A DNA stretch of 64,000 nt from Metallibacterium scheffleri (GTDB lineage Bacteria > Pseudomonadota > Gammaproteobacteria > Xanthomonadales > Rhodanobacteraceae): positions 1,116,001-1,180,000 of the forward strand of contig NZ_LDOS01000002.1 in assembly GCF_002077135.1 (NCBI RefSeq). Direction: 5' to 3'. A model generated the notes under the pieces. It worked only from the letters and a program-made list of their open reading frames with translations, did not search any database and was not told the origin of the DNA. This document shows positions 10,998-21,258 of the stretch, in pieces. The translations under genes were made by a program, and so were the position numbers. Within the stretch, counting starts at the first letter, position 1. Every line of letters starts with the position of its first letter.

Positions 10998-11780
10998 ATG
11001 GGGTTTCTGCACGGTAAACGCGCGCTGATTACCGGCGTGCTCAATCACCGCTCGATCGCCTGGGGTATCGCCAGCGCCATGCATCGCGAAGGCGCCGAAC
11101 TGGCCTTCACCTACGTCAACGACAAGCTCAAGGATCGCGTCGACGAGGCCGCGGCGGCATTTGGCTCGAACATCGTGCTGCCCTGCGATGTCGCCGACGA
11201 CGCGCAAATCGACGCCCTGTTTCCGGCGCTGGCGCAGCACTGGGACGGCCTCGATATTCTGGTGCACTCGATCGGCTTCGCGCCGCGCGAGGCGCTGGCC
11301 GGCGAGTTCCTCGATGGCCTGAATCGCGAGAGCTTCCGCATCGCCCACGACATCTCCAGCTACAGCTTGGCCGCACTGGCCAAGGCGGCGCGTCCACTGA
11401 TGCGCGGACGTAACGGCGCGATCCTGACGTTGACCTATCTGGGTGCCGAACGCGCACTGGCGAGCTACAACGTCATGGGGCTGGCCAAGGCCAGCCTCGA
11501 ATCCAACGTGCGTTATCTGGCCTATAACCTTGGCCCCGAGGGCACGCGCGTCAATGCCATCTCCGCCGGCCCGATCCGCACACTGGCGGCATCCGGCGTG
11601 GCCAATCTGCGCAAGATGCTCGACCACGTCGCCGAGAAGGCACCGCTGCGGCGCAATGTCAGCATCGAGGATGTCGGTAACGTCGCAGCCTTCCTGTGCT
11701 CGGACCTGGCCTCGGGTATCACCGGCGAGGTGACCTATGTTGACGCCGGCTACAACACCCTGGGCATGACCGGCTTGTAA
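10998..11780 (+). CDS. fabI: Enoyl-[acyl-carrier-protein] reductase, NADH-dependent
   Basis: Catalyses the last reduction in each cycle of type II fatty acid synthesis. The 260-residue short-chain dehydrogenase shows the FabI-specific features: N-terminal cofactor region [15 protein letters not shown] (residues 11-25), HSIGFAPR, and the catalytic Tyr157 and Lys164 in [10 protein letters not shown], with Tyr147 also conserved. The C-terminus has [11 protein letters not shown]. An excellent Shine-Dalgarno, GGAGG, lies 5 bases before the ATG. It is the last gene of a rightward run and is closed by a bidirectional terminator. FabI is the target of triclosan-type inhibitors. Confidence 0.95.
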   Translation: MGFLHGKRALITGVLNHRSIAWGIASAMHREGAELAFTYVNDKLKDRVDEAAAAFGSNIVLPCDVADDAQIDALFPALAQHWDGLDILVHSIGFAPREALAGEFLDGLNRESFRIAHDISSYSLAALAKAARPLMRGRNGAILTLTYLGAERALASYNVMGLAKASLESNVRYLAYNLGPEGTRVNAISAGPIRTLAASGVANLRKMLDHVAEKAPLRRNVSIEDVGNVAAFLCSDLASGITGEVTYVDAGYNTLGMTGL

Positions 11781-11815
11781 ACCGGCAACGCCAAAGCAGC
11801 ACACGTGCACAAACG

Positions 11816-11844
11816 AAAAAGCCTCGCTGGCCGCGAGGCTTTTT
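11816..11844. terminator. Bidirectional rho-independent terminator between fabI and ppiD
   Basis: AAAAA precedes a GC-rich stem, GCCTCG pairing with CGAGGC, and TTTTT follows, so the hairpin has a U-tract in both orientations. It sits between the convergent genes fabI and ppiD and can end both transcripts. Confidence 0.9.
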
Positions 11845-11866
11845 CATCGGCGATGGTTCGCGCGAC

Positions 11867-13774
11867 TTACATCCGATCTGGCGCAGTCTCGATCTTGGTG
11901 GCGCGCCGCAGCGCATCGAGGAAAGCCTGCACGCTGGCGCCACTCTGCATCTGGCGCAGCTGCGCGGCAATGAACTCACGTTGCTCGGGCGGCAGCTTGG
12001 ACACATCACCGGGATGCACTGCGTCGAGTTGCACCAGCGCGTAGCTGCCATGCCCCAGGTCCACCGCCGAGCGCACGCTCTTGCCAGGCGCCGGCGCGGC
12101 CAGCTTGAACACCGCCGTCAACAGCGCAGGATCCAGGTTGGGCATACCCGGCGTGGCGGCATGGATATCCTGCACACTGGCGCCGATGGATTTCGCCAAG
12201 ATATCGAGCGCCGTTCCAGCCTTGAGTTTGGCCAGCAGCGCATCAGCCTGCTTGCCGGCGGCCGCATCGACACGCTGCGCCAGGATCGTGGCCTGGATCT
12301 TGGCTGACACCGCCGCCAGAGGCAGCGGCTGCGCCGGCACATGCCGCGCCAGATGCAGCAGTACCAAATGCTCGGGCGAGAGATTGATCGGATCGGAGGT
12401 ATTGTTGTCCTTGAGCACCTGCCCGGAGAACGCCGCCTGCGTCACCTTGGGATCAGCGAACAAACCCGTACCGCCGCTGCGCGCGAACAGCGGGCTGACC
12501 TGGACCGGCACATTCAGCGCCTTCGCGGCTTCCTCCAATGAGCCGGGATTGGAGTCGATCGCATCGATCAGCTTGCCGGCGATATGGCTGTATTCCTTGC
12601 TGCGCGCCTGCTTGATGTAATCGGCCGTGAGTGCATCCTTCACTTCGGCGAACGGCTTGGTCGCACCCGCGCGCTCGGCCTGCAACTCGATGATGTGGTA
12701 GCCATCGCTAGTCAACACGGGCGCTGAGATCTGCCCGGGTTTGAGCGCGACCATCGCCGCCTGGAATGCCGGATCGGTATCGCCCAGCCCCAGCCAGCCC
12801 AGGCTGCCGCCCTGATTCCTGGAGCCCAGGTCATCAGAATATTGCTTGGCCAGCGCGGCGAAATTCGCGCCCGGCGCATGCGCCAGTGCATCGATCTTCT
12901 GCGCCCGCGCCAGGGCCGCGGCTTTTTGCACGGGCGTCGCATTCTTGGGCAGCGCGATCAGGATATGCGACACCTCGTACTGGCTGGGCACGATGAAACG
13001 CGACTGGTTCTTGGCATACAGCGCGCGCAATTCCGCAGCGCTGGGCGCGGGTGGCGCCGGCACGTTATCCACACTCAAATCGACGTACTGCACGGCGACC
13101 TGCTCGGGGCTCATGTATTCCTGCGCATGCGCCTTGTAGTAAGCGCCAATTTCGGCCGCGCTGACCGTGCTGGGTGTTACCTGCGGCACCGGCAGATCGA
13201 CATAGCTGAAATCGCGCGTCTGGCCGATCAGGCGCAAATAGCCATCGACCTCGGACTGCGTGACGATGCTGCCGTCGCCCAGTGCCTGCGGCAGCAACTG
13301 CACGCTCAGATCGCCGCGCTCCATCTCCTGAAACCTTTCCGGCGTGAGGCCGTTGGCCGCCAGCACGGCGGTGTACGTGGCGGGGTCGAATTTGCCATCA
13401 ACCTGAAATTGCGGAACCTGGGCGATCTCGCGGCGCAGCAGGCTGTCCGGCACCGCGGTGCCCAGCTTGCTGCCAAGGTTGATCAGCAACTGGCGCTGGA
13501 TCAGGCCTTCGAGCACGTCCTGCTTGAACACGTTGCCATCGAGAAATTTCGGATCAAGCTGCGGGTTGTTCTGCAACTGCTGCTGGCGTGCGCGATTCAG
13601 CGCGTCCTGGAACTCCTGCCCGCCGATCTGTTGACCACCCACCTTGGCGACCCACGTGGCATGGCTGGCGACGAAGTAACCCTCGATGCCGAAGAAAGCA
13701 AAGACGAAGATCAGAATCCCGAACAGGATCTTGGCGAACCAGCCGGAGAGTTTGTCGCGCAACAGGGTAAGCAT
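11867..13774 (-). CDS. ppiD: Periplasmic folding chaperone PpiD (membrane-anchored parvulin)
   Basis: A membrane-tethered chaperone that helps newly exported proteins fold at the Sec translocon. The 635-residue protein starts MLTLLRDKLSGW, followed by one transmembrane segment (FGILIFVFAFFGI) and a periplasmic SurA-N-like domain. A parvulin rotamase domain lies mid-protein (YEVSHILIAL, GSLGWLGLGD, YHIIELQAER) with a further C-terminal domain. The ATG at 13774 has GGAAA upstream; the open extension to 13849 has no signal. PpiD is known to be an anchored chaperone with a weak or inactive PPIase domain. It lies downstream of hupB and tRNA-Val, the usual lon-hupB-ppiD order. Confidence 0.92.
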   Translation of the reverse strand: MLTLLRDKLSGWFAKILFGILIFVFAFFGIEGYFVASHATWVAKVGGQQIGGQEFQDALNRARQQQLQNNPQLDPKFLDGNVFKQDVLEGLIQRQLLINLGSKLGTAVPDSLLRREIAQVPQFQVDGKFDPATYTAVLAANGLTPERFQEMERGDLSVQLLPQALGDGSIVTQSEVDGYLRLIGQTRDFSYVDLPVPQVTPSTVSAAEIGAYYKAHAQEYMSPEQVAVQYVDLSVDNVPAPPAPSAAELRALYAKNQSRFIVPSQYEVSHILIALPKNATPVQKAAALARAQKIDALAHAPGANFAALAKQYSDDLGSRNQGGSLGWLGLGDTDPAFQAAMVALKPGQISAPVLTSDGYHIIELQAERAGATKPFAEVKDALTADYIKQARSKEYSHIAGKLIDAIDSNPGSLEEAAKALNVPVQVSPLFARSGGTGLFADPKVTQAAFSGQVLKDNNTSDPINLSPEHLVLLHLARHVPAQPLPLAAVSAKIQATILAQRVDAAAGKQADALLAKLKAGTALDILAKSIGASVQDIHAATPGMPNLDPALLTAVFKLAAPAPGKSVRSAVDLGHGSYALVQLDAVHPGDVSKLPPEQREFIAAQLRQMQSGASVQAFLDALRRATKIETAPDRM

Positions 13775-13885
13775 GCTTGATTTCCGCTGACTTGAATCAT
13801 TGCGTTCGGTTGCCCGCAGCAACGCGTGCTGCGGCGGCTGCAAGGCCAACTTCCGGCATCGTGCGCGCGATACGCATAAAAGCGC

Positions 13886-13906
13886 AGGGCGCCGGATCGG
13901 CGCCCT
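13886..13906 (-). terminator. Possible terminator downstream of tRNA-Val
   Basis: Perfect inverted repeat, AGGGCGCC and GGCGCCCT with a 5-base loop, followed on the minus strand by GCGC and a short TTTT. It lies about 95 bases after the tRNA-Val 3' end and before ppiD. The short U-run makes it only a moderate terminator. Confidence 0.5.
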
Positions 13907-13999
13907 CGCTGCACGTTGCGGAGTGTGCGGAAATCAAAACCCGCGACTCCCGGCGTGTCCGGCCGGCATTCTAACCGTCCGCACACCACTCCGCGATGC

Positions 14000-14074
14000 T
14001 GGTGGGTGCTGAGGGTTTCGAACCCCCGACCCTCGCCTTGTAAGGGCGACGCTCTACCGCTGAGCTAAGCACCC
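14000..14074 (-). tRNA. tRNA-Val (anticodon TAC)
   Basis: On the minus strand the sequence folds as a full cloverleaf: acceptor GGGTGCT with AGCACCC, D-arm TAGCTCAGC, anticodon loop CTTACAA giving TAC, and T-arm GGGGGTTCGAAACCC. The discriminator is A and the CCA end is encoded. It sits between hupB and ppiD. Confidence 0.95.
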
Positions 14075-14085
14075 GCGTGCGGGCT

Positions 14086-14358
14086 TCAGTTGACGGCATC
14101 CTTCAGTGCTTTGCCGGCCTTGAACGCGGGGTTTTTCGAGGCCTTGATCTTGATGGCCTGGCCGGTGCGCGGATTGCGGCCGGTACGCGCGTTGCGCTTG
14201 CGCACGGCGAACGTGCCAAAACCGACCAGGGCCACGGTGTCGCCCTTCTTCAGGGCCTTCTTCACCGCTTCAACGAACGCGTCGATCGCGCGACCGGCAT
14301 CGGCCTTGCTGACTTCCGCGCCACTGGCAACGGCTTCGATCAATTCGGATTTGTTCAT
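14086..14358 (-). CDS. hupB: DNA-binding protein HU-beta
   Basis: A small basic nucleoid protein that binds and bends DNA as a dimer. The 90-residue sequence has the full HU fold: helical dimerisation half [11 protein letters not shown], then [21 protein letters not shown], the flexible DNA-binding arm with the conserved Arg-Asn-Pro tip, then the C-terminal helix [13 protein letters not shown]. It is located directly downstream of lon, as in many gammaproteobacteria, and has a roughly 200-base upstream gap that probably holds its own promoter. Confidence 0.97.
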   Translation of the reverse strand: MNKSELIEAVASGAEVSKADAGRAIDAFVEAVKKALKKGDTVALVGFGTFAVRKRNARTGRNPRTGQAIKIKASKNPAFKAGKALKDAVN

Positions 14359-14561
14359 CTGGGTATTCCCTCGTGAGTGTGGATGCTTGCTGCAAGCAAC
14401 AGGACTGAGGCTGGGCGCGAACGCCCCCGTGCAAAAATTTCGAGCATTCCCGCGATCTCGCGCAGAGCTTCACGCAATCGCGGCGCCGCCTTTATACCAG
14501 TGCCTCGCACAGGGCCGCAATACAAGGCGCAGCAAGCCTCAGGGCTAACTTGAACATATTC

Positions 14562-17180
14562 TCAGTGGCGCTGCGAACGCGTCGTCGAAGTTGCCTGCGG
14601 CGCGTCCACCGGCGGCGTCGCCGGTTCAACCAGCGTGCCCACGCCCTTGGCATTGGCGGACGCACTCACGAAGCCGTCGATGGCGGTGAGCGGATGTTCC
14701 AATGCCAGGTCGAGTACCTCGTCGATCCACTTGACGCAGTGAATCTGCAGCGAGCCAGTGACATTGGCTGGAACCTCGGCAAGATCCTTGCGATTGTCCT
14801 CGGGAATCAATACGGTGCGGATGCCACCGCGATGTGCCGCGAGGAGTTTTTCCTTGAGCCCGCCGATCGGCAACACACGACCGCGCAGGGTGATCTCGCC
14901 GGTCATTGCCACATCGGCGCGCACCGCCACGCGCGTCAGCGCCGACACCAGCGCAGTGCACATGGCGATACCGGCACTGGGGCCATCCTTGGGCGTGGCC
15001 CCCTCGGGCACGTGCACGTGGATATCGAGCTTCTGGTGGAACTCCGGATCAAGCCCGAGCCGGGCGCTGCGCGCGCGCACCACCGAGAGCGCGGCCTGCA
15101 CCGACTCTTGCATTACCTCGCCCAGCTGCCCGGTGTGCAGTAGTTTGCCTTTGCCCGGCACCACGGCGACCTCGATGCTGAGCAGATCGCCGCCCACTTG
15201 GGTCCAGGCAAGACCGGTGACCAGGCCGATCTCGTTCTGGCTTTCGGCACGTCCGAAAGCAAACTGCCGCACGCCGAGATAATCGGCGAGGTGCTCGGCG
15301 TCCACGACCACGCGCTTGACCGCAACACCCGCGGCGGTTTTCTTGCCGGCGCGCTTGCGCTTGGTCGTGGCGGGCACGGGTACGACCTTGGTCTTGTCGA
15401 CCGTGATGGTTTCAATCTCGATGGCTGCGTCCGCGGTTGGGTCGACATCGGTCGGCGCGGGCGCGGTCAGCGCGATGTCCTTGACGACCCGGCGCGCGAT
15501 ACGCGCGATCTCGCGTTCGAGATTGCGCACCCCCGACTCGCGCGTGTAGTAGCGCACGATGTCACGGATTGCCTCGGGCTCGATGCCCAGTTCTTCGGCC
15601 CTCAGACCGTTGGCCGCCAACTCCTTGGACAACAGATAGTTCTCGGCGATGGCGAGCTTTTCATCCTCGGTATAGCCGGGGATGCGAATCACCTCCATGC
15701 GATCCAGCAGCGGCGCGGGAATGTTGAGCGAATTGGCCGTGGCCACCCACATCACCTCGGACAGATCGAAATCGACCTCGAGGTAGTGATCGCTGAACGC
15801 GTGGTTCTGCTCGGGATCGAGCACTTCGAGCAGCGCCGATGACGGGTCACCGCGAAAGTCCATCGACATCTTGTCGATCTCGTCGAGCACGAACAGCGGA
15901 TTGCGCGTGCCGGCCTTGGCCAGGTTTTGCAGGATGCGCCCCGGCATCGAACCGATATAGGTACGGCGATGGCCGCGAATCTCGGCCTCATCGCGCACGC
16001 CGCCCAGGCTCATGCGCACGAACTTGCGGTGCGTGGCCTTGGCGATGGACTGGCCCAGCGAGGTCTTGCCCACGCCGGGCGGCCCGACCAGGCACAAGAT
16101 CGGGCCTTTCATGCGGTCCACGCGCTGCTGCACGGCGAGATATTCGAGGATGCGCTCCTTGACCTTTTCCAGCCCGTAGTGGTCGGCATCCAGCACCTGC
16201 TGGGCGGCGCGCAAATCCTTGCGCACCTTGCTGTGCTTGTTCCACGGCACGTTGACCATCCAGTCCAGGTAGTTGCGCACCACGGTCGCTTCGGCCGACA
16301 TCGGCGACATCTGCTTGAGCTTGGCGAGTTCCTGCTTCGCCTTGGCCATGACCGTCTCGGGCATGCCAGCCTCATCGATCTTGCGGCCAAGCTGTTCGAG
16401 TTCGCTGGGCGCATCCTCACCCTCGCCCAGTTCCTTCTGGATCGCCTTCATCTGCTCGTTGAGGTAGTACTCGCGCTGACTTTTCTCCATCTGCGACTTG
16501 ACACGGCCGCGGATGCGCTTTTCCACCTGCTGCAAGTCGATTTCGGAATCGACCATGCCGATCAACAGCTCCAAGCGCTGCCCGACATCGGCGGTTTCCA
16601 GCACTTTCTGCTTGTCGGCGATGCGCACCGACAAATGCGCGGCGATGGTGTCGGCCAGGCGCCCGGCGTCATCGATGCCGGACAGCGTGGCGAGCACTTC
16701 GGGCGGCAGCTTGCGGCTTTGCTTGACCAACTGCTCGAACAGGGTGACCAGGGTGCGCGAGACGACATCCAGTTCGCGCTCCTCGCGCGAATACACCGGA
16801 TCGAGCTCACGGTACTCGGCCAGCAGCATGTCATTCTCGCGGCGGTAGCCAGTGACCTCGGCGCGGAACTTGCCCTCGGCCAGCACTTTCACCGTGCCAT
16901 CGGGCAGCTTGAGCATCTGCAGCACGCTGGCCACGGTACCGGTGCGGAACAGTTCCGCTTCGCCAGGCTCCTCGATGTCCGGACTGGTCTGCGCCACCAG
17001 CAGGATCTGGCGCTCGCTCTCCATCGCCGCCTCGAGCGCGCGCATGGACTTTTCGCGGCCGACGAACAGCGGGATCACCATGTGCGGGTAAACCACCACA
17101 TCGCGCAACGGCAACACCGGCAATGCGGCGGACTTGTCGGTGGACTTGTCAGTGGTACGGGCGGGGATCTCGGTCATCAT
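14562..17180 (-). CDS. lon: ATP-dependent Lon protease
   Basis: A cytoplasmic AAA+ protease that degrades misfolded and short-lived regulatory proteins. In order: N-terminal LON domain ([16 protein letters not shown]), a coiled-coil region, an AAA+ domain with Walker [10 protein letters not shown] and Walker [10 protein letters not shown], and the protease domain with catalytic Ser735 in PKDGPSAG and Lys778 in GGLKEKLL. At 872 residues it is nearly 90 longer than the E. coli enzyme. The extra length is an Ala/Pro/Thr/Lys-rich insert at about residues 569-625, between the AAA+ helical subdomain and the protease domain, plus a C-terminal tail. A heat-shock-type promoter lies just upstream. Confidence 0.96.
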   Translation of the reverse strand: MMTEIPARTTDKSTDKSAALPVLPLRDVVVYPHMVIPLFVGREKSMRALEAAMESERQILLVAQTSPDIEEPGEAELFRTGTVASVLQMLKLPDGTVKVLAEGKFRAEVTGYRRENDMLLAEYRELDPVYSREERELDVVSRTLVTLFEQLVKQSRKLPPEVLATLSGIDDAGRLADTIAAHLSVRIADKQKVLETADVGQRLELLIGMVDSEIDLQQVEKRIRGRVKSQMEKSQREYYLNEQMKAIQKELGEGEDAPSELEQLGRKIDEAGMPETVMAKAKQELAKLKQMSPMSAEATVVRNYLDWMVNVPWNKHSKVRKDLRAAQQVLDADHYGLEKVKERILEYLAVQQRVDRMKGPILCLVGPPGVGKTSLGQSIAKATHRKFVRMSLGGVRDEAEIRGHRRTYIGSMPGRILQNLAKAGTRNPLFVLDEIDKMSMDFRGDPSSALLEVLDPEQNHAFSDHYLEVDFDLSEVMWVATANSLNIPAPLLDRMEVIRIPGYTEDEKLAIAENYLLSKELAANGLRAEELGIEPEAIRDIVRYYTRESGVRNLEREIARIARRVVKDIALTAPAPTDVDPTADAAIEIETITVDKTKVVPVPATTKRKRAGKKTAAGVAVKRVVVDAEHLADYLGVRQFAFGRAESQNEIGLVTGLAWTQVGGDLLSIEVAVVPGKGKLLHTGQLGEVMQESVQAALSVVRARSARLGLDPEFHQKLDIHVHVPEGATPKDGPSAGIAMCTALVSALTRVAVRADVAMTGEITLRGRVLPIGGLKEKLLAAHRGGIRTVLIPEDNRKDLAEVPANVTGSLQIHCVKWIDEVLDLALEHPLTAIDGFVSASANAKGVGTLVEPATPPVDAPQATSTTRSQRH

Positions 17181-17256
17181 TTCATCCGGGCAGGCAGGAG
17201 CGCACGGGCACGGGCACGGGCACGAGCCTGCACCGCGTACGCAAACATATCAAGTG

Positions 17257-17284
17257 AAGTGGGGCACAACGCGGGCGGCACAAG
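17257..17284 (-). promoter_or_regulatory. Possible sigma-32 promoter for lon
   Basis: On the minus strand CTTGTGC, 13 bases, then CCCCACTT, compared with the sigma-32 consensus CTTGAAA-N11-16-CCCCATNT. The -10 match is strong and the -35 partial. lon is a known heat-shock gene. A short CACGGG microrepeat (17203-17224) lies between this site and the lon start. Confidence 0.45.
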
Positions 17285-17297
17285 GGGCCGCGGTCGA

Positions 17298-18587
17298 TCA
17301 CGCTGCGCCGCTGGCACCCTCGACGCCAGGCTTGAGGTTGCCTCGGTAGATCAGGTACGGCTCGGCCTGGCCGTTGATCACGGCCTCATCGACCACGACC
17401 TTGCTGACATGCTCCAGTGACGGCAGCTCGAACATCGTGTCCAGCAATACCTGCTCGATGATGGTGCGCAGGCCGCGCGCGCCGGTCTTGCGCTTGAGCG
17501 CCTTGCGCGCGATCGCGGTCAAGGCCTCGGGACGGAACTCCAGCTCCACCTGTTCCATGTCGAACAGCTTGCGGAACTGTTTGGTCAGCGCGTTCTTGGG
17601 TTCGCTGAGGATTTGCACCAGTGCGGCCTCGTCGAGTTCTTCCAGCGTCGCCACGACCGGCAGACGGCCGACGAACTCGGGGATCAGCCCGAACCGCACC
17701 AGGTCCTCCGGCTCGACATCGGCCAGCAGCTTGCCGACATTGGGCCTGTTTTTCTTGCTGCGCACTTCGGCACTGAAGCCGATGCCGGTGGTATCGGAGC
17801 GCTGTTGAATGACTTTTTCCAGTCCGGAAAACGCACCGCCACAGATGAAAAGAATGTTGCGCGTATCCACCTGCAGGAACTCTTGCTGCGGATGCTTGCG
17901 CCCACCCTGCGGGGGCACCGAGGCCAGGGTGCCCTCGATCAACTTCAGCAGAGCCTGCTGCACGCCCTCGCCGGAGACATCACGCGTGATCGAGGGGTTT
18001 TCGCTCTTGCGCGAAATCTTGTCGATCTCGTCGATGTAGACGATACCCTGCTGCGCCTTCTCGACGTCGTAGTCGCACTTCTGCAGCAGCTTCTGGATGA
18101 TGTTTTCCACGTCCTCGCCGACGTAGCCGGCTTCAGTCAGCGTGGTGGCATCGGCGATGGTGAAAGGTACGTTGAGCAGGCGCGCCAAGGTCTCGGCGAG
18201 CAAGGTCTTGCCCGAACCGGTCGGACCAATCAACAGGATGTTGGATTTGGCCAGCTCGACGTCATCGTTTTTCTGGCGCGACTCCAGACGCTTGTAGTGG
18301 TTGTAAACCGCCACCGCCAGCGTGCGCTTGGCGCGTGTTTGTCCGATCACGTACTGATCGAGGGTGTCCATGATCTCGCGCGGGCGCGGCAAGTGGTTGC
18401 GCGTGGCCGCGGTTTTTTCTTCGATTTCCTCGCGGATGATGTCGTTGCACAGCTGCACGCATTCATCGCAGATGAACACCGAGGGACCGGCGATCAGCTT
18501 GCGTACTTCGTGCTGGCTCTTGCCGCAGAACGAGCAGTAAAGGATCTTGCCACCTTCGCCGCCACGCCCTTGCCGTTCATCGCTCAT
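17298..18587 (-). CDS. clpX: ClpX, ATP-binding specificity subunit of the ClpXP protease
   Basis: An AAA+ unfoldase that recognises tagged substrates, unfolds them and feeds them to ClpP. The 429-residue protein begins MSDERQGR and has the N-terminal four-cysteine zinc-binding domain (CSFCGKSQ and CDECVQLC). Walker [16 protein letters not shown] and Walker [11 protein letters not shown] follow, and the ClpP-contacting loop near residue 270 has an IGF motif (TTGIGFSAE). The frame continues upstream to 18701, but the zinc domain and family length place the start at 18587. It is located between clpP and lon. Confidence 0.97.
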   Translation of the reverse strand: MSDERQGRGGEGGKILYCSFCGKSQHEVRKLIAGPSVFICDECVQLCNDIIREEIEEKTAATRNHLPRPREIMDTLDQYVIGQTRAKRTLAVAVYNHYKRLESRQKNDDVELAKSNILLIGPTGSGKTLLAETLARLLNVPFTIADATTLTEAGYVGEDVENIIQKLLQKCDYDVEKAQQGIVYIDEIDKISRKSENPSITRDVSGEGVQQALLKLIEGTLASVPPQGGRKHPQQEFLQVDTRNILFICGGAFSGLEKVIQQRSDTTGIGFSAEVRSKKNRPNVGKLLADVEPEDLVRFGLIPEFVGRLPVVATLEELDEAALVQILSEPKNALTKQFRKLFDMEQVELEFRPEALTAIARKALKRKTGARGLRTIIEQVLLDTMFELPSLEHVSKVVVDEAVINGQAEPYLIYRGNLKPGVEGASGAA

Positions 18588-18747
18588 GCTGGAATCCACC
18601 GTGGACCGATTAGCCTCAAGTTCAACATAGCATAGGAGCGCGCCGCTGGCGTCAAAGCCGTGCCACGTGCGCGCCACCGTGACCGCATGCAAGGCCGGCA
18701 ATCCTCACGGCCTGCCTGCGCCCGCTGCATGCCTGCAACAAGGCGGT

Positions 18748-19383
18748 TCAGGCGGGCTTGACGGGCTCTTCGGCGCGACGATCAAGAACCGCGTCGATCA
18801 AGCCGTAGGCCTTGGCATCTTCGCCACTCATGAAACGATCGCGCTCCATGTCGCGCTCGATCTGCTCCAGCGGCTGGCCGCTGTGCTGCACATAGATCTG
18901 GTTGAGCCGGCCGCGGACATACAGAATTTCACGCGCCTGGATCTCGATGTCCGTGGCCTGACCCTGGGCGCCGCCGGAAGGCTGGTGGATCATGATGCGC
19001 GAATTGGGCAGCGCGTAACGCTTGCCCTTGGCACCCGCCATCAGCAACAGCGACGCGGCGCTGGCGGCCTGACCGATGCACATCGTGCTGACGTCGCAGC
19101 GAATGAACTGCATGGTGTCATAGATCGCCAGTCCCGCCGTGACCACACCGCCCGGACTGTTGATGTACAGGTTGATGTCCTTGTCGGGGTTCTCCGACTC
19201 GAGAAACAGCAACTGCGCGACGATGACGTTGGCCATGAAGTCGTCGATCGGACCGACCACGAACACCAGGCGCTCCTTGAGCAGCCGCGAATAAATGTCG
19301 TATGCGCGCTCGCCGCGGCTGGTCTGTTCGACCACCATCGGCACTAGGTTGAGGCTCTGCGGCGGTGTGTCGTGCTTGGACAT
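18748..19383 (-). CDS. clpP: ATP-dependent Clp protease proteolytic subunit
   Basis: The serine-protease barrel that works with ClpX or ClpA. The 211-residue protein has the catalytic Ser108 in GQAAS, His133 in MIHQP and Asp in the ERDMERDRF region. [18 protein letters not shown] is the typical N-terminal signature. The residues after the catalytic Ser are AASLLL rather than the common MGAFLL, a mild family variation. The gene has its own likely heat-shock promoter upstream and is followed by clpX after a 160-base gap. Confidence 0.97.
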   Translation of the reverse strand: MSKHDTPPQSLNLVPMVVEQTSRGERAYDIYSRLLKERLVFVVGPIDDFMANVIVAQLLFLESENPDKDINLYINSPGGVVTAGLAIYDTMQFIRCDVSTMCIGQAASAASLLLMAGAKGKRYALPNSRIMIHQPSGGAQGQATDIEIQAREILYVRGRLNQIYVQHSGQPLEQIERDMERDRFMSGEDAKAYGLIDAVLDRRAEEPVKPA

Positions 19384-19411
19384 GGGGAGCTCCGATCGGA
19401 TCGTGCGCCCA

Positions 19412-19439
19412 GCATGGGGGCTGGACGCGCAAAGTCAAT
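19412..19439 (-). promoter_or_regulatory. Possible sigma-32 promoter for clpP
   Basis: On the minus strand ATTGACT, 13 bases, then CCCCATGC, close to the sigma-32 pattern CTTGAAA-N11-16-CCCCATNT. It lies about 30 bases upstream of the clpP start, after the end of tig. The ATTGACT could also serve as a sigma-70 -35 box. Confidence 0.5.
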
Positions 19440-19479
19440 GCTGTGCCTGGCGGACGATCAGGTCCGATGCGGCGCGGTT

Positions 19480-20775
19480 TCAGCCGTTGCGCCCGGGACG
19501 CAGCAGTTCGTCGAAGCTCATGGTGCGCACCGTGGTCTGCGCATGCTGCGCGATCCACTCCGCAACCTGGTCCTCGAGCACACGCGTGCGCAGATTGGCC
19601 AGCTGTTGCTGATCACGCTGATACAGCTCGATCACCTGCTGCGGATCTTCATAAGTCGAGGCGATCGATGCCATGAGTGCCGCGACACGCTGCGCCTCGG
19701 GCTGCATGCCTTCGCGCCGTGCGATCTCGCTCATCAACAGTGCGGCGATGACACGGGTGCGTGCCGGGGCGCGCGCCGACTCGACCCGTTCCGGCGCCGG
19801 TTGTGCGTCCTGCGCCAGGCCCATGCGCGCCAGCGCCTGCGCCTCGGCTTCCAGCATGGCTCTGGGTACGCTGATGTCCGGGTGCGCCGCTGCCAGCTTC
19901 CCAGCGACCTCGCCTTTCAAGCGCGCGGCGACCGCGGCACCCAACTCGCGTTCGAGATTGGTGCGCACCTCACGGCGGAAATCCTCCAGCTCACCCGAGT
20001 CGATGCCGAACTGACGCACGAACTCGGCGTCAAGTTTCGGCAGCACCGGCTCCTGTACCGTCAACACACGCAGGTGCATGCGCGCCAGTTTGCCGGCAAG
20101 GTGTTCATTGCGGAACTCGGCAGGAAACGCCACATCGAGCTCGAGTTCGGCATCAGGTGCCTGGCCCGACAGCGCGGCGTCGATTTCAGCCAGCAGCGTG
20201 CCACTGCCAAGAATGCTGCTGCCGCGATCCATACCTTCTGCCGGCAGACGCAGATCCGCGGTCTGGGTGTAGTACTCGAAACCGACATGGTCGCCGCTCT
20301 GCGCGGCACGCTCGACGCGCTGCAGGCGTGTGCGCTGCTTGCGCAGGGTCTCGATCATGTTGTCGATGTCCGCATCGCTGACGCTGGCATCGATGCGTTC
20401 GATGCTCAGCGCGGTGACATCGACCGCGGGCAATTCAGGAAACACCTCGAAAGTCGCGGTGTAGGCGATTTCGCCGTTCTCGGCCTGACCACTGGTGTTG
20501 ATCGACGGCGCCGCCACCGGGCGCAGTTGCTGCTCACCCAGGGCCTTCTGCAGCGTGTTCGAGATGATCTCGCTAAACGCCTCGCCGCGCACCTGGGCGC
20601 CGAAACGCTGTTCAATGACCTTGCCCGGCACCTTGCCCGGGCGGAAGCCCTTGAGCCGCACGTTGCGGCCCAGGTCGAGCATGCGCTCGCGCACGCGACC
20701 CTCCAGGTCAGCAGAGGGAAACTTCACCGTGAGCCGGCGCTCAAGGCCACCGACATTTTCGAGCGAAACCTGCAT
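19480..20775 (-). CDS. tig: Trigger factor, ribosome-associated chaperone
   Basis: Binds the ribosome exit site and shields nascent chains, with peptidyl-prolyl isomerase activity. The 431-residue protein starts MQVSLENVGGLERRL. The ribosome-binding signature is GFRPGKVPGKVIEQRFG near residues 42-58. A central FKBP-like domain (GDHVGFEYYT to LDVAFP) and a long helical C-terminal domain follow. I use the ATG at 20775, which has GGAG upstream; the frame is open to 20817 but would run towards the tRNA-Leu gene. It is the first gene of the tig-clpP-clpX-lon block and lies directly downstream of five tRNA genes. Confidence 0.96.
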   Translation of the reverse strand: MQVSLENVGGLERRLTVKFPSADLEGRVRERMLDLGRNVRLKGFRPGKVPGKVIEQRFGAQVRGEAFSEIISNTLQKALGEQQLRPVAAPSINTSGQAENGEIAYTATFEVFPELPAVDVTALSIERIDASVSDADIDNMIETLRKQRTRLQRVERAAQSGDHVGFEYYTQTADLRLPAEGMDRGSSILGSGTLLAEIDAALSGQAPDAELELDVAFPAEFRNEHLAGKLARMHLRVLTVQEPVLPKLDAEFVRQFGIDSGELEDFRREVRTNLERELGAAVAARLKGEVAGKLAAAHPDISVPRAMLEAEAQALARMGLAQDAQPAPERVESARAPARTRVIAALLMSEIARREGMQPEAQRVAALMASIASTYEDPQQVIELYQRDQQQLANLRTRVLEDQVAEWIAQHAQTTVRTMSFDELLRPGRNG

Positions 20776-20826
20776 GCCTTGGGACTCCTCGCCCGCACGC
20801 GCGAAGGCTGCGCGCACGGCGTCTGA

Positions 20827-20911
20827 TGGTGCGAAAGCCGGGACTCGAACCCGGACGGGGGTACCCGCTGGAACCTAAATCCAGTGCGTCTACCAATTCC
20901 GCCACTTTCGC
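20827..20911 (-). tRNA. tRNA-Leu (anticodon TAG)
   Basis: Minus-strand cloverleaf with acceptor GCGAAAG/CTTTCGC, a long variable arm typical of tRNA-Leu, anticodon loop TTTAGGT giving TAG, T-loop GGTTCGAGTCC and an encoded CCA. It is the last tRNA of the cluster, next to tig. Confidence 0.95.
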
Positions 20912-20968
20912 ACGGGTGTGAAACGGCTGAATAGTGTACGGGATCGCCGGGGACATGAGGAAGGCGGG

Positions 20969-21044
20969 TGGTGGGCCGTGAAGGACTTGAACCTTCAACC
21001 TACGGATTAAGAGTCCGCTGCTCTACCAATTGAGCTAACGGCCC
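20969..21044 (-). tRNA. tRNA-Lys (anticodon CTT)
   Basis: Minus-strand cloverleaf with acceptor GGGCCGT/ACGGCCC, D-arm TAGCTCAATTGG, anticodon loop CTCTTAA giving CTT, T-loop GGTTCAAGTCC, and encoded CCA. Confidence 0.94.
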
Positions 21045-21061
21045 ACACAAACCTTGAAAAC

Positions 21062-21139
21062 TGGGGTGGACGATGGGATTCGAACCCACGACAACCGGAA
21101 TCACAATCCGGGACTCTAACCAACTGAGCTACGCCCACC
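21062..21139 (-). tRNA. tRNA-His (anticodon GTG)
   Basis: Minus-strand cloverleaf with acceptor GTGGGCG/CGTCCAC, anticodon loop TTGTGAT giving GTG, T-loop GGTTCGAATCC and an encoded CCA. The extra 5' G (position -1) opposite C73, which identifies tRNA-His, is encoded. Confidence 0.94.
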
Positions 21140-21157
21140 ACGAAAAACTTGAAGCAT

Positions 21158-21234
21158 TGGCGCGCCCGACAGGACTCGAACCTGCAACCGCCGGCTTAGA
21201 AGGCCGATGCTCTATCCGGTTGAGCTACGGGCGC
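21158..21234 (-). tRNA. tRNA-Arg (anticodon TCT)
   Basis: Minus-strand cloverleaf with acceptor GCGCCCG/CGGGCGC, discriminator G, anticodon loop CTTCTAA giving TCT, T-loop GGTTCGAGTCC and encoded CCA. Confidence 0.94.
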
Positions 21235-21258
21235 ATGACCACCTGACAGAGCACGCTT

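Noticed and set aside
17203-17224. CACGGG microrepeat upstream of lon
   Set aside because: Only about four short units in non-coding DNA; no evidence of function beyond simple repeat drift.
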